DNA of 64,000 bases from Hippasteria phrygiana. Taxonomy: Eukaryota > Echinodermata > Asteroidea > Valvatida > Goniasteridae. Under the pieces are notes generated by a model. The model saw only the letters and a program-made list of their open reading frames with translations, was not told where the DNA came from and ran no database searches. The DNA lies in NCBI GenBank assembly GCA_037893225.1, contig JAZGUH010000402.1, positions 1,612,001 to 1,676,000 of the forward strand, read 5' to 3'. How positions within the stretch are numbered: the stretch's first letter is position 1; every line of letters starts with the position of its first letter. Of the stretch, positions 35,868 to 49,112 are shown in pieces. The position numbers were made by a program, and so were the translations under genes.

Positions 35868-36746
35868 CAACCTCGTTACCATGGGCACGATCTTGCGGCG
35901 CCATGTTTTCCCACCATGCCTTGCTCGATCCTAACCCCTGGAATTGTGTAATTACCATATCCCACATAGTGGGATATGGTAATTAGGACTGCAGTCGATG
36001 TGTTTAACGCGCGACGCAGTGTTTTTAGTAGGAAGGTTATATTTGTAGAATCAATCTTTTGGAAGGATGAGATTAGCTCCTAATAATGATGCCTAATGTA
36101 TTGCCCGCCTGACGTTAAATCTAACACTGCACTGAGTAGCAGTAACAGCCGGCCTGGTGGGATCGGGAGGAAGGAAAAGTATGACGACCGTCATGACCGT
36201 TTCCGCCCATTATCGCCGGATGTCAGTTGTGTAATTTTCAAAATGTTTTTCTCAGCTGTTTTCGCAAATTTGTCAAACCTTTCGATGCATCTTCTGCAGT
36301 GGCGGCAAACACTGTCATTGAGAATGAGCTGCTTTCTTGAACTGGATAAATGAGTAAATTTACTATCGATTGGAACAATTTTGATTTTCGGCCTCGACTC
36401 GAATTTATAATATGTGTGCCTTTTCTATCTCTGTTTAAGCATAAAATACATGTATTTCCTGACCAGAAAAAAATCCATATCGTTTATCGTAGCCACCAAG
36501 ACTAGTGGCCTTGTCTTGATAATGAAAAAAAAGTGCTCGGAGTCGTTTTGCTGATGTGACGTGACGAACAGGATGTTAACGCGGGCGAGAGCGCACACAC
36601 GCAGGGCGTTCAACATTCGGATTACGCGCGCGGTTCACTTTCAGTACATAAATATTCATTTCGAATAGCCAGTCAGCGTCGTTTACGTATTCCACACGGC
36701 CAGGGGTTAGTGAAGGAACGCACACGCGCCCATGGAGTCGAGGATG
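35868..36746. mobile_element. Non-autonomous DNA transposon, 9-bp target duplication
   Basis: The 879 bp insert is flanked by identical CCACTAGAG copies (35859-35867 and 36747-36755). The other HORs have one copy at this point. The ends are imperfect inverted repeats: left CAACCTCGTTACCATGGGC, right complement CATCCTCGACTCCATGGGC, with a second shared block CTAACCCCTGG further in. A 9-bp duplication fits Mutator-like elements (9-11 bp); other 8-9 bp superfamilies are possible. The two short ORFs inside (36096-36353 + and 36425-36616 -) show no known motif and are probably chance. It splits the upstream HNH exon. Confidence 0.75.
35950..35984. repeat. Perfect 16-bp hairpin inside the insertion
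   Basis: AATTACCATATCCCAC and its exact complement are separated by ATA. It lies 82 bp inside the left end of the 879 bp element. Confidence 0.85.
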
Positions 36747-36825
36747 CCACTAGAGATCAGTGAGTGGAATCTATATGAAGCAAACATGGCGGCGCCCATA
36801 TGCCAAGTGTACTCGCTAAAAATAG
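36747..36825 (+). other. 3' part of the disrupted upstream exon
   Basis: This is the remainder of the upstream HNH exon after the insertion. It ends at the GTATGT donor (36826) and keeps the in-frame ATGGCGGCG. Confidence 0.4.
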
Positions 36826-36962
36826 GTATGTTTCATGTTTTGAACTATGAAATCTCACAGAAAACACAGTAATGATTACACACATGATAGAGAACAAAAT
36901 GGGTTCTGTCTTTCTTTTCTTTGTTTGCTCTCGCTGTCTTTTTATTCACATACACATTTCAG

Positions 36963-37391
36963 ATGCCTATCCGCCATGTTAATTGTTACCAACATAATGC
37001 AGATTTCTTAAACCATAGCAAAATGGATTCCATCTGGAAGGCCTTAATTAAAGGCAAGATTTTAAGAAAGACTGTACACAGAGGCAGAAAAAATTGTAGA
37101 ATATGGACAGGAAATGTCCAGCAGAAATATGGCATTATTAATGTTGTCATGCCTGGCTCAAAATCAAATTCACGCACAAGGATGCGTGTGCACAGGTTGA
37201 CTTACATTGTTTATTCTGGAGTCCTTGATCTTCCCCGGGGGTATGATGTCAGTCACCTGTGCCACAACTCCTTGTGTGTGAATTTTGATCACCTGTCACT
37301 TGAGCCACACGCCATCAACACTGCAAGATCTCGTTGTAAGAGATGCCGTTTGTGTTCGGGCCATGGCCCATACAAGGATTGTCTTCTTTAA
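36963..37391 (+). CDS. I-PpoI-like His-Me finger endonuclease, copy 4
   Basis: The ORF is intact and the protein unchanged despite the transposon insertion 5' of it. Acceptor TTTCAG directly precedes the ATG. Confidence 0.77.
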   Translation: MPIRHVNCYQHNADFLNHSKMDSIWKALIKGKILRKTVHRGRKNCRIWTGNVQQKYGIINVVMPGSKSNSRTRMRVHRLTYIVYSGVLDLPRGYDVSHLCHNSLCVNFDHLSLEPHAINTARSRCKRCRLCSGHGPYKDCLL

Positions 37392-37589
37392 AATGTAATT
37401 AAGGAGAACTTTTTGGCTCACCATTAAGTTTGATAACTGAAATTGCTCTCCATTTTTTGATGCTACACCTTTTGCTTTTATAATTCATTTTTAATTGAAA
37501 CGTATGCTGTAATTGTGCTCACTCTGAATTCTTTGCCAATCCACATCTGGAGGGATTGCTGACTTGGGTTCCAGTTGCCCTTTCTTTTT

Positions 37590-38961
37590 CTACAATGACT
37601 TGGCACAGTTGTACAAGTTATATCGTTGTGCCCTACACTTTGCCCTTCGTATTTTATAATGTGTGCTCCTAGCCCGTTGGGAATGATATTTTTCTTTTCT
37701 GTCCATTTCAGCCAGACTTTTGGCAGCTGCAGATCCTGGCAAAACAGGACAACCTGCAGCTTCACACTTGAGGATGATTAAGTTGGCATGGCCATTGTTG
37801 ACAAGGTGAACTGCGCTGTGGTCTCTTGAGAGAGCATTTCTGGAAAAGGTTAGTGTCCCTTTTGGATTAGTACTTGAAAAAGCATGGTTCATGGACTCTG
37901 CTTTTTGTGTACTTGTCCCATATCTGGTTTTTTGCATTGCCTCGTGACCAATTCTCTTCTGAATTTTCAGTAAAAGCAGTTTCTTGTCAGACTCGAGCAT
38001 TTTCAGTTTTCCCCTAACATGGACAGGAAGGTAGGGAAATCTGTTATTGCCATTGCAAACCAAGGACCGCTTTTTGCAAAGGTTGTGGCGACCTCGGTAA
38101 CATTCGGGAATGGTTGAGGCAGCCTGTTCAGCCATGTCATACATTTGGGCAAAGTTTCTCCCACATTTCTTGAGGATTGCCCCTGCTTCTGCTTGTACCC
38201 TGTGACTTACATCGTCACCTAACCGGTCTTGTATCTTTTTTTTTTTCATTTTTAGTTCTACCAGGCATCATGTCACCACTGAATTTGGCCCGACTGATTG
38301 CTGAACTGAGTGATCGATTTAAGTAAGGTGGGTCAAAAAAGTGTTCTGGCTCGATACCTGCTTTAATTCTCATCTGAGACATAAAACCTTTTGCCATACA
38401 CCCGTCCGCATCGCTTGTTACTCTTTCTGCCAACAAGGGTTCCTTACACTCTAGAAGTTTCTTGGCACAACATTGAATTCCCCCTTCTCTTTCATCCCCC
38501 ATGTTGTAATTTGCTGGGCGTGTAGCACTACAAGAATCTGTGTGCTCGGAACACTTGTTACTGCTGTGTTTGCCCGACATTTGATTTGCACATTTACAGA
38601 GTTTATTCTCGTGGTGGTACATTACTACCATTTTTTTGGTGGTTACATTCTCACATACTACGTCCCTAGTTTGGGTTGCCGGCACAAATGGTGTTTTTTT
38701 CCGACAGTTTCTCAAGGGGTTATTGTATTGTCTATCTAATTCGACAGCAATCGGTTTTTCTCTGTCATAGCCCTGTAATTCTTAAATACCTTTGACCAGT
38801 TTTCTCTTTTCAGCCATACATCTAACATTTTCATTGATAATAATGTCCCCACATTTGCTTGCTGTTTTCTGCAGCCCACTGATTGAAGGAACAGTTGTAC
38901 CCAATGCTGTCAAAAGTCGTCTTGCTCCTGTGGCTGCAATACCCGTGTTGAGGAGACCAAC
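37590..38961 (-). pseudogene. Mutator-like transposase body, unit 17
   Basis: No CTGA insert (219-residue C-terminal ORF). A11 tract. ECYRGR variant. Confidence 0.74.
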
Positions 38962-39500
38962 CTAAAAGGTATGATGTCAGTATGATGTCAGTCACCTGTG
39001 CCACAACTCCTTGTGTGTGAATTTTGATCACCTGTCACTTGAGCCACACGCCATCAACACTGCAAGATCTCGTTGTAAGAGATGCCGTTTGTGTTCGGGC
39101 CATGGCCCATACAAGGATTGTCTTCTTTAAAATGTAATTAAGGAGAACTTTTTGGCTCACCATTAAGTTTGATAACTGAAATTGCTCACCATTTTTTGAT
39201 GCTACACTTTTTGCTTTTATAATTCATTTTTAATTGAAACGTATGCTGTAATTGTGCTCACTCTGAATTCTTTGCCAATCCACATCTGGAGGGATTGCTG
39301 ACTTGGGTTCCAGTTGCCCTTTCTTTTTCTACAATGACTTGGCACAGTTGTACAAGTTATATCGTTGTGCCCTACACTTTGCCCTTCGTATTTTATAATG
39401 TGTGCTCCTAGCCCGTTGGGAATGATATTTTTCTTTTCTGTCCATTTCAGCCAGACTTTTGGCAGCTGCAGATCCTGGCAAAACAGGACAACCTGCAGCT

Positions 39501-40703
39501 TCACACTTGACTGAGGATGATTAAGTTGGCATGGCCATTGTTGACAAGGTGAACTGCGCTGTGGTCTCTTGAGAGAGCATTTCTGGAAAAGGTTAGTGTC
39601 CCTTTTGGATTAGTACTTGAAAAAGCATGGTTCATGGACTCTGCTTTTTGTGTACTTGTCCCATATCTGGTTTTTTGCATTGCCTCGTGACCAATTCTCT
39701 TCTGAATTTTCAGTAAAAGCAGTTTCTTGTCAGACTCGAGCATTTTCAGTTTTCCCCTAACATGGACAGGAAGGTAGGGAAATCTGTTATTGCCATTGCA
39801 AACCAAGGACCGCTTTTTGCAAAGGTTGTGGCGACCTCGGTAACATTCGGGAATGGTTGAGGCAGCCTGTTCAGCCATGTCATACATTTGGGCAAAGTTT
39901 CTCCCACATTTCTTGAGGATTGCCCCTGCTTCTGCTTGTACCCTGTGACTTACATCGTCACCTAACCGGTCTTGTATCTTTTTTTTTTCATTTTTAGTTC
40001 TACCAGGCATCATGTCACCACTGAATTTGGCCCGACTGATTGCTGAACTGAGTGATCGATTTAAGTAAGGTGGGTCAAAAAAGTGTTCTGGCTCGATACC
40101 TGCTTTAATTCTCATCTGAGACATAAAACCTTTTGCCATACACCCGTCCGCATCGCTTGTTACTCTTTCTGCCAACAAGGGTTCCTTACACTCTAGAAGT
40201 TTCTTGGCACAACATTGAATTCCCCCTTCTCTTTCATCCCCCATGTTGTAATTTGCTGGGCGTGTAGCACTACAAGAATCTGTGTGCTCGGAACACTTGT
40301 TACTGCTGTGTTTGCCCGACATTTGATTTGCACATTTACAGAGTTTATTCTCGTGGTGGTACATTACTACCATTTTTTTGGTGGTTACATTCTCACATAC
40401 TACGTCCCTAGTTTGGGTTGCCGGCACAAATGGTGTTTTTTTCCGACAGTTTCTCAAGGGGTTATTGTATTGTCTATCTAATTCGACAGCAATCGGTTTT
40501 TCTCTGTCATAGCCCTGTAATTCTTAAATACCTTTGACTAGTTTTCTCTTTTCAGCCATACATCTAACATTTTCATTGATAATAATGTCCCCACATTTGC
40601 TTGCTGTTTTCTGCAGCCCACTGATTGAAGGAACAGTTGTACCCAATGCTGTCAAAAGTCGTCTTGCTCCTGTGGCTGCAATACCCGTGTTGAGGAGACC
40701 AAC
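39501..40703 (-). pseudogene. Mutator-like transposase body, unit 18 (A10, frame joined)
   Basis: The A10 tract gives a continuous 318-codon ORF (40457-39501). It covers the Cys/His cluster, the second Asp and the acidic QKAESMN site, and ends at the CTGA-induced stop. The TAA upstream is still present. Confidence 0.76.
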
Positions 40704-41242
40704 CTAAAAGGTATGATGTCAGTATGATGTCAGTCACCTGTGCCACAACTCCTTGTGTGTGAATTTTGATCACCTGTCACTTGAGCCACACGCCATCAAC
40801 ACTGCAAGATCTCGTTGTAAGAGATGCCGTTTGTGTTCGGGCCATGGCCCATACAAGGATTGTCTTCTTTAAAATGTAATTAAGGAGAACTTTTTGGCTC
40901 ACCATTAAGTTTGATAACTGAAATTGCTCACCATTTTTTGATGCTACACTTTTTGCTTTTATAATTCATTTTTAATTGAAACGTATGCTGTAATTGTGCT
41001 CACTCTGAATTCTTTGCCAATCCACATCTGGAGGGATTGCTGACTTGGGTTCCAGTTGCCCTTTCTTTTTCTACAATGACTTGGCACAGTTGTACAAGTT
41101 ATATCGTTGTGCCCTACACTTTGCCCTTCGTATTTTATAATGTGTGCTCCTAGCCCGTTGGGAATGATATTTTTCTTTTCTGTCCATTTCAGCCAGACTT
41201 TTGGCAGCTGCAGATCCTGGCAAAACAGGACAACCTGCAGCT

Positions 41243-42446
41243 TCACACTTGACTGAGGATGATTAAGTTGGCATGGCCATTGTTGACAAGGTGAACTGCG
41301 CTGTGGTCTCTTGAGAGAGCATTTCTGGAAAAGGTTAGTGTCCCTTTTGGATTAGTACTTGAAAAAGCATGGTTCATGGACTCTGCTTTTTGTGTACTTG
41401 TCCCATATCTGGTTTTTTGCATTGCCTCGTGACCAATTCTCTTCTGAATTTTCAGTAAAAGCAGTTTCTTGTCAGACTCGAGCATTTTCAGTTTTCCCCT
41501 AACATGGACAGGAAGGTAGGGAAATCTGTTATTGCCATTGCAAACCAAGGACCGCTTTTTGCAAAGGTTGTGGCGACCTCGGTAACATTCGGGAATGGTT
41601 GAGGCAGCCTGTTCAGCCATGTCATACATTTGGGCAAAGTTTCTCCCACATTTCTTGAGGATTGCCCCTGCTTCTGCTTGTACCCTGTGACTTACATCGT
41701 CACCTAACCGGTCTTGTATCTTTTTTTTTTTCATTTTTAGTTCTACCAGGCATCATGTCACCACTGAATTTGGCCCGACTGATTGCTGAACTGAGTGATC
41801 GATTTAAGTAAGGTGGGTCAAAAAAGTGTTCTGGCTCGATACCTGCTTTAATTCTCATCTGAGACATAAAACCTTTTGCCATACACCCGTCCGCATCGCT
41901 TGTTACTCTTTCTGCCAACAAGGGTTCCTTACACTCTAGAAGTTTCTTGGCACAACATTGAATTCCCCCTTCTCTTTCATCCCCCATGTTGTAATTTGCT
42001 GGGCGTGTAGCACTACAAGAATCTGTGTGCTCGGAACACTTGTTACTGCTGTGTTTGCCCGACATTTGATTTGCACATTTACAGAGTTTATTCTCGTGGT
42101 GGTACATTACTACCATTTTTTTGGTGGTTACATTCTCACATACTACGTCCCTAGTTTGGGTTGCCGGCACAAATGGTGTTTTTTTCCGACAGTTTCTCAA
42201 GGGGTTATTGTATTGTCTATCTAATTCGACAGCAATCGGTTTTTCTCTGTCATAGCCCTGTAATTCTTAAATACCTTTGACCAGTTTTCTCTTTTCAGCC
42301 ATACATCTAACATTTTCATTGATAATAATGTCCCCACATTTGCTTGCTGTTTTCTGCAGCCCACTGATTGAAGGAACAGTTGTACCCAATGCTGTCAAAA
42401 GTCGTCTTGCTCCTGTGGCTGCAATACCCGTGTTGAGGAGACCAAC
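41243..42446 (-). pseudogene. Mutator-like transposase body, unit 19
   Basis: A11 tract, CTGA insert, no private protein change. Confidence 0.72.
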
Positions 42447-42985
42447 CTAAAAGGTATGATGTCAGTATGATGTCAGTCACCTGTGCCACAACTCCTTGTG
42501 TGTGAATTTTGATCACCTGTCACTTGAGCCACACGCCATCAACACTGCAAGATCTCGTTGTAAGAGATGCCGTTTGTGTTCGGGCCATGGCCCATACAAG
42601 GATTGTCTTCTTTAAAATGTAATTAAGGAGAACTTTTTGGCTCACCATTAAGTTTGATAACTGAAATTGCTCACCATTTTTTGATGCTACACTTTTTGCT
42701 TTTATAATTCATTTTTAATTGAAACGTATGCTGTAATTGTGCTCACTCTGAATTCTTTGCCAATCCACATCTGGAGGGATTGCTGACTTGGGTTCCAGTT
42801 GCCCTTTCTTTTTCTACAATGACTTGGCACAGTTGTACAAGTTATATCGTTGTGCCCTACACTTTGCCCTTCGTATTTTATAATGTGTGCTCCTAGCCCG
42901 TTGGGAATGATATTTTTCTTTTCTGTCCATTTCAGCCAGACTTTTGGCAGCTGCAGATCCTGGCAAAACAGGACAACCTGCAGCT

Positions 42986-44189
42986 TCACACTTGACTGAG
43001 GATGATTAAGTTGGCATGGCCATTGTTGACAAGGTGAACTGCGCTGTGGTCTCTTGAGAGAGCATTTCTGGAAAAGGTTAGTGTCCCTTTTGGATTAGTA
43101 CTTGAAAAAGCATGGTTCATGGACTCTGCTTTTTGTGTACTTGTCCCATATCTGGTTTTTTGCATTGCCTCGTGACCAATTCTCTTCTGAATTTTCAGTA
43201 AAAGCAGTTTCTTGTCAGACTCGAGCATTTTCAGTTTTCCCCTAACATGGACAGGAAGGTAGGGAAATCTGTTATTGCCATTGCAAACCAAGGACCGCTT
43301 TTTGCAAAGGTTGTGGCGACCTCGGTAACATTCGGGAATGGTTGAGGCAGCCTGTTCAGCCATGTCATACATTTGGGCAAAGTTTCTCCCACATTTCTTG
43401 AGGATTGCCCCTGCTTCTGCTTGTACCCTGTGACTTACATCGTCACCTAACCGGTCTTGTATCTTTTTTTTTTTCATTTTTAGTTCTACCAGGCATCATG
43501 TCACCACTGAATTTGGCCCGACTGATTGCTGAACTGAGTGATCGATTTAAGTAAGGTGGGTCAAAAAAGTGTTCTGGCTCGATACCTGCTTTAATTCTCA
43601 TCTGAGACATAAAACCTTTTGCCATACACCCGTCCGCATCGCTTGTTACTCTTTCTGCCAACAAGGGTTCCTTACACTCTAGAAGTTTCTTGGCACAACA
43701 TTGAATTCCCCCTTCTCTTTCATCCCCCATGTTGTAATTTGCTGGGCGTGTAGCACTACAAGAATCTGTGTGCTCGGAACACTTGTTACTGCTGTGTTTG
43801 CCTGACATTTGATTTGCACATTTACAGAGTTTATTCTCGTGGTGGTACATTACTACCATTTTTTTGGTGGTTACATTCTCACATACTACGTCCCTAGTTT
43901 GGGTTGCCGGCACAAATGGTGTTTTTTTCCGACAGTTTCTCAAGGGGTTATTGTATTGTCTATCTAATTCGACAGCAATCGGTTTTTCTCTGTCATAGCC
44001 CTGTAATTCTTAAATACCTTTGACCAGTTTTCTCTTTTCAGCCATACATCTAACATTTTCATTGATAATAATGTCCCCACATTTGCTTGCTGTTTTCTGC
44101 AGCCCACTGATTGAAGGAACAGTTGTACCCAATGCTGTCAAAAGTCGTCTTGCTCCTGTGGCTGCAATACCCGTGTTGAGGAGACCAAC
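42986..44189 (-). pseudogene. Mutator-like transposase body, unit 20
   Basis: A11 tract, CTGA insert. It carries the silent GCCTGAC variant shared with units 2-4, 8, 16, 22, 24 and 25. Confidence 0.72.
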
Positions 44190-44556
44190 CTAAAAGGTAT
44201 GATGTCAGTATGATGTCAGTCACCTGTGCCACAACTCCTTGTGTGTGAATTTTGATCACCTGTCACTTGAGCCACACGCCATCAACACTGCAAGATCTCG
44301 TTGTAAGAGATGCCGTTTGTGTTCGGGCCATGGCCCATACAAGGATTGTCTTCTTTAAAATGTAATTAAGGAGAACTTTTTGGCTCACCATTAAGTTTGA
44401 TAACTGAAATTGCTCTCCATTTTTTGATGCTACACTTTTTGCTTTTATAATTCATTTTTAATTGAAACGTATGCTGTAATTGTGCTCACTCTGAATTCTT
44501 TGCCAATCCACATCTGGAGGGATTGCTGACTTGGGTTCCAGTTGCCCTTTCTTTTT

Positions 44557-45928
44557 CTACAATGACTTGGCACAGTTGTACAAGTTATATCGTTGTGCCC
44601 TACACTTTGCCCTTCGTATTTTATAATGTGTGCTCCTAGCCCGTTGGGAATGATATTTTTCTTTTCTGTCCATTTCAGCCAGACTTTTGGCAGCTGCAGA
44701 TCCTGGCAAAACAGGACAACCTGCAGCTTCACACTTGAGGATGATTAAGTTGGCATGGCCATTGTTGACAAGGTGAACTGCGCTGTGGTCTCTTGAGAGA
44801 GCATTTCTGGAAAAGGTTAGTGTCCCTTTTGGATTAGTACTTGAAAAAGCATGGTTCATGGACTCTGCTTTTTGTGTACTTGTCCCATATCTGGTTTTTT
44901 GCATTGCCTCGTGACCAATTCTCTTCTGAATTTTCAGTAAAAGCAGTTTCTTGTCAGACTCGAGCATTTTCAGTTTTCCCCTAACATGGACAGGAAGGTA
45001 GGGAAATCTGTTATTGCCATTGCAAACCAAGGACCGCTTTTTGCAAAGGTTGTGGCGACCTTGGTAACATTCGGGAATGGTTGAGGCAGCCTGTTCAGCC
45101 ATGTCATACATTTGGGCAAAGTTTCTCCCACATTTCTTGAGGATTGCCCCTGCTTCTGCTTGTACCCTGTGACTTACATCGTCACCTAACCGGTCTTGTA
45201 TCTTTTTTTTTTTCATTTTTAGTTCTACCAGGCATCATGTCACCACTGAATTTGGCCCGACTGATTGCTGAACTGAGTGATCGATTTAAGTAAGGTGGGT
45301 CAAAAAAGTGTTCTGGCTCGATACCTGCTTTAATTCTCATCTGAGACATAAAACCTTTTGCCATACACCCGTCCGCATCGCTTGTTACTCTTTCTGCCAA
45401 CAAGGGTTCCTTACACTCTAGAAGTTTCTTGGCACAACATTGAATTCCCCCTTCTCTTTCATCCCCCATGTTGTAATTTGCTGGGCGTGTAGCACTACAA
45501 GAATCTGTGTGCTCGGAACACTTGTTACTGCTGTGTTTGCCCGACATTTGATTTGCACATTTACAGAGTTTATTCTCGTGGTGGTACATTACTACCATTT
45601 TTTTGGTGGTTACATTCTCACATACTACGTCCCTAGTTTGGGTTGCCGGCACAAATGGTGTTTTTTTCCGACAGTTTCTCAAGGGGTTATTGTATTGTCT
45701 ATCTAATTCGACAGCAATCGGTTTTTCTCTGTCATAGCCCTGTAATTCTTAAATACCTTTGACCAGTTTTCTCTTTTCAGCCATACATCTAACATTTTCA
45801 TTGATAATAATGTCCCCACATTTGCTTGCTGTTTTCTGCAGCCCACTGATTGAAGGAACAGTTGTACCCAATGCTGTCAAAAGTCGTCTTGCTCCTGTGG
45901 CTGCAATACCCGTGTTGAGGAGACCAAC
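44557..45928 (-). pseudogene. Mutator-like transposase body, unit 21
   Basis: No CTGA insert although internal to the array. ECYQGR variant; A11 tract. C-terminal ORF of 219 residues. Confidence 0.74.
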
Positions 45929-46295
45929 CTAAAAGGTATGATGTCAGTATGATGTCAGTCACCTGTGCCACAACTCCTTGTGTGTGAATTTTGATCACCT
46001 GTCACTTGAGCCACACGCCATCAACACTGCAAGATCTCGTTGTAAGAGATGCCGTTTGTGTTCGGGCCATGGCCCATACAAGGATTGTCTTCTTTAAAAT
46101 GTAATTAAGGAGAACTTTTTGGCTCACCATTAAGTTTGATAACTGAAATTGCTCTCCATTTTTTGATGCTACACTTTTTGCTTTTATAATTCATTTTTAA
46201 TTGAAACGTATGCTGTAATTGTGCTCACTCTGAATTCTTTGCCAATCCACATCTGGAGGGATTGCTGACTTGGGTTCCAGTTGCCCTTTCTTTTT

Positions 46296-48214
46296 CTACA
46301 ATGACTTGGCACAGTTGTACAAGTTATATCGTTGTGCCCTACACTTTGCCCTTCGTATTTTATAATGTGTGCTCCTAGCCCGTTGGGAATGATATTTTTC
46401 TTTTCTGTCCATTTCAGCCAGACTTTTGGCAGCTGCAGATCCTGGCAAAACAGGACAACCTGCAGCTTCACACTTGAGGATGATTAAGTTGGCATGGCCA
46501 TTGTTGACAAGGTGAACTGCGCTGTGGTCTCTTGAGAGAGCATTTCTGGAAAAGGTTAGTGTCCCTTTTGGATTAGTACTTGAAAAAGCATGGTTCATGG
46601 ACTCTGCTTTTTGTGTACTTGTCCCATATCTGGTTTTTTGCATTGCCTCGTGACCAATTCTCTTCTGAATTTTCAGTAAAAGCAGTTTCTTGTCAGACTC
46701 GAGCATTTTCAGTTTTCCCCTAACATGGACAGGAAGGTAGGGAAATCTGTTATTGCCATTGCAAACCAAGGACCGGCCGCTTTTTGCAAAGGTTGTGGCG
46801 ACCTTGGTAACATTCGGGAATGGTTGAGGCAGCCTGTTCAGCCATGTCATACATTTGGGCAAAGTTTCTCCCACATTTCTTGAGGATTGCCCCTGCTTCT
46901 GCTTGTACCCTGTGACTTACATCGTCACCTAACCGGTCTTGTATCTTTTTTTTTTTCATTTTTAGTTCTACCAGGCATCATGTCACCACTGAATTTGGCC
47001 CGACTGATTGCTGAACTGAGTGATCGATTTAAGTAAGGTGGGTCAAAAAAGTGTTCTGGCTCGATACCTGCTTTAATTCTCATCTGAGACATAAAACCTT
47101 TTGCCATACACCCGTCCGCATCGCTTGTTACTCTTTCTGCCAACAAGGGTTCCTTACACTCTAGAAGTTTCTTGGCACAACATTGAATTCCCCCTTCTCT
47201 TTCATCCCCCATGTTGTAATTTGCTGGGCGTGTAGCACTACAAGAATCTGTGTGCTCGGAACACTTGTTACTGCTGTGTTTGCCTGACATTTGATTTGCA
47301 CATTTACAGAGTTTATTCTCGTGGTGGTACATTACTACCATTTTTTTGGTGGTTACATTCTCACATACTACGTCCCTAGTTTGGGTTGCCGGCACAAATG
47401 GTGTTTTTTTCCGACAGTTTCTCAAGGGGTTATTGTATTGTCTATCTAATTCGACAGCAATCGGTTTTTCTCTGTCATAGCCCTGTAATTCTTAAATACC
47501 TTTGACCAGTTTTCTCTTTTCAGCCATACATCTAACATTTTCATTGATAATAATGTCCCCACATTTGCTTGCTGTTTTCTGCAGCCCACTGATTGAAGGA
47601 ACAGTTGTACCCAATGCTGTCAAAAGTCGTCTTGCTCCTGTGGCTGCAATACCCGTGTTGAGGAGACCAACCTAAAAGGCCATGTTTGGAGTTGCAGTGC
47701 GTCGGCCTCTGCTGACCTGAGGTATCTCTGAGTACAGCTTCTTCCTTCCTGTCGAGAAGTAGCACTTGTTGCATGACAGCACCTCTGAAACAGCAAGGCC
47801 CCGGTGTGTTTCTTGCTCTGCCTGTAGCTGAGGCCAGCCATCACAGTCAGGATGCGCATGCTGATGGTCCAGGGTAGCTCGAACACTTGTCTCAACTGTA
47901 GTGTTGACATGAACAATTCTGTAGCCGCCTGGGTTCAAGTTGTCGGCTCCTTCCCTCTGGAGTCTGCTTATCGGCGTTATTTCCTCAATTTTCGGTCGCA
48001 GCACCATCATAGTTTTATTAGTTCTGGCACCTGGTGGGTTGTAGAAAGAACCTCGCTCATCTCTGGGAAAGGCCAGTTGCAATTGTTCATTTGTGGGTCT
48101 GAAATAGAAAGATGAAACATCAGCCTTTTCTCTTATCAACTGACATGTCAGACCATTGCCTTTTTTTAAATAGGCTTTTTTCATCTTAAACATGCCCTTT
48201 CTGTAGCGAACCAT
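46296..48214 (-). pseudogene. Mutator-like transposase with N-terminal part, unit 22
   Basis: Extra GGCC at about 46776 (GGACCGGCCGC) adds a frameshift between the NLCKKR and SLVCNGN segments. No CTGA insert. The N-terminal ORF 48214-47672 has Asn to His (HQHAHPDC). Shared TAG, TAA and A11 tract. Confidence 0.76.
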
Positions 48215-48646
48215 GGTGGACCTTTCAGTTGGTGAGTAATTAGGGTTATGAAGAGTTTTGTTTATTCCATGTCACTATGAACAACAAAAGAATAATGGTG
48301 CACTAACAATAAACATCCATTGCAAAGCTATTGCATTTCATTCAGTGCATGCTTAAGTTACTGCTTCCCTGTTGTTCCAATAACCAAAGGCATTTTCTAA
48401 ATATGAACTAGTTGGTGAAATGAAAATTATTAAATTCATAAAGCAAGTCAAAATGAATTCGATTTGTGACATTTCTCTTTTCTTCAGAGTTTTGGCTTAT
48501 CTTGCCTAATAGTATAGTTTGAAAAAATGTCTGCGCAGTACAATAATGTCAACACTAGTTAACTAGTGCACGCCCCAACCAGTTGATTGTTTCAGAACCA
48601 TTTATAGCCTTTCTCCAATTTGATTTCTGTAATAGCCAACCGGTAC

Positions 48647-48764
48647 CTCTTTCACAGTTTTCACCCACAAAACCATCGCTGCACCGGCAGACTACTGCGA
48701 CGTTTACCCCCCGTACACGTGGCTCCATTCTGACACGGATTAACGCTCTCATGACACGGGCCCA
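48647..48764 (-). pseudogene. EGF-like domain exon, frameshifted
   Basis: Same structure and G-run frameshift as in HOR 1. Confidence 0.6.
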
Positions 48765-48831
48765 CTGTGAACATAAAAACCCAATCACAAACAGATTAGC
48801 CTATTTGGTTCAGCACTATCGTATATGGATT

Positions 48832-49112
48832 GTGGCCCTGAAGGGACATGCACACATCGCACATTTTCTGCGCACATTTTCTGCGCACATTTTCTGCGCA
48901 CATTTTCTGCGCACATTTTCTGCGCACATTTTCTGCGCACATTTTCTGCGCACATTTTCTGCGCACATTTTCTGCGCACATTTTCTGCGCACATTTTCTG
49001 CGCACATTTTCTGCGCACATTTTCTGCGCACATTTTCTGCGCACATTTTCTGCGCACATTTTCTGCGCACATTTTCTGCGCACATTTTCTGCGCGTGTCC
49101 CTTTAGGGCCAC
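48832..49112. mobile_element. MITE-like unit with 13-bp minisatellite
   Basis: Left repeat 48832-48850 and right repeat 49094-49112 (one extra mismatch, CGTGTCCC). About 18 units. The right flank is cut short at GTGCATGC and resumes at GATCCCTCC. Confidence 0.6.

Larger units (their letters stand above)
37242..47679. repeat. Tandem array of about 1743 bp units, HOR 4
   Basis: Six units; junctions at 38968, 40710, 42453, 44196 and 45935. The fifth and sixth units lack CTGA and carry GCTCTCC like a first unit, unlike internal units of other arrays. This indicates exchange between first-type and internal-type units. Confidence 0.92.
34560..48214. repeat. Higher-order repeat 4 (6 inner units, with insertion)
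   Basis: Blocks: spacer 34560-34991, no gene seen; EGF-like pseudo-exon 34992-35109; minisatellite 35177-35440; leader 35441-36825 split by the 879 bp insertion 35868-36746; HNH 36963-37391; six transposase units to 48214. It is 13655 bp long. Confidence 0.9.

Noticed and set aside
36096..36353. 85-codon ORF inside the 879 bp insertion.
   Set aside because: No motif or family resemblance, and the element is too short to be autonomous.
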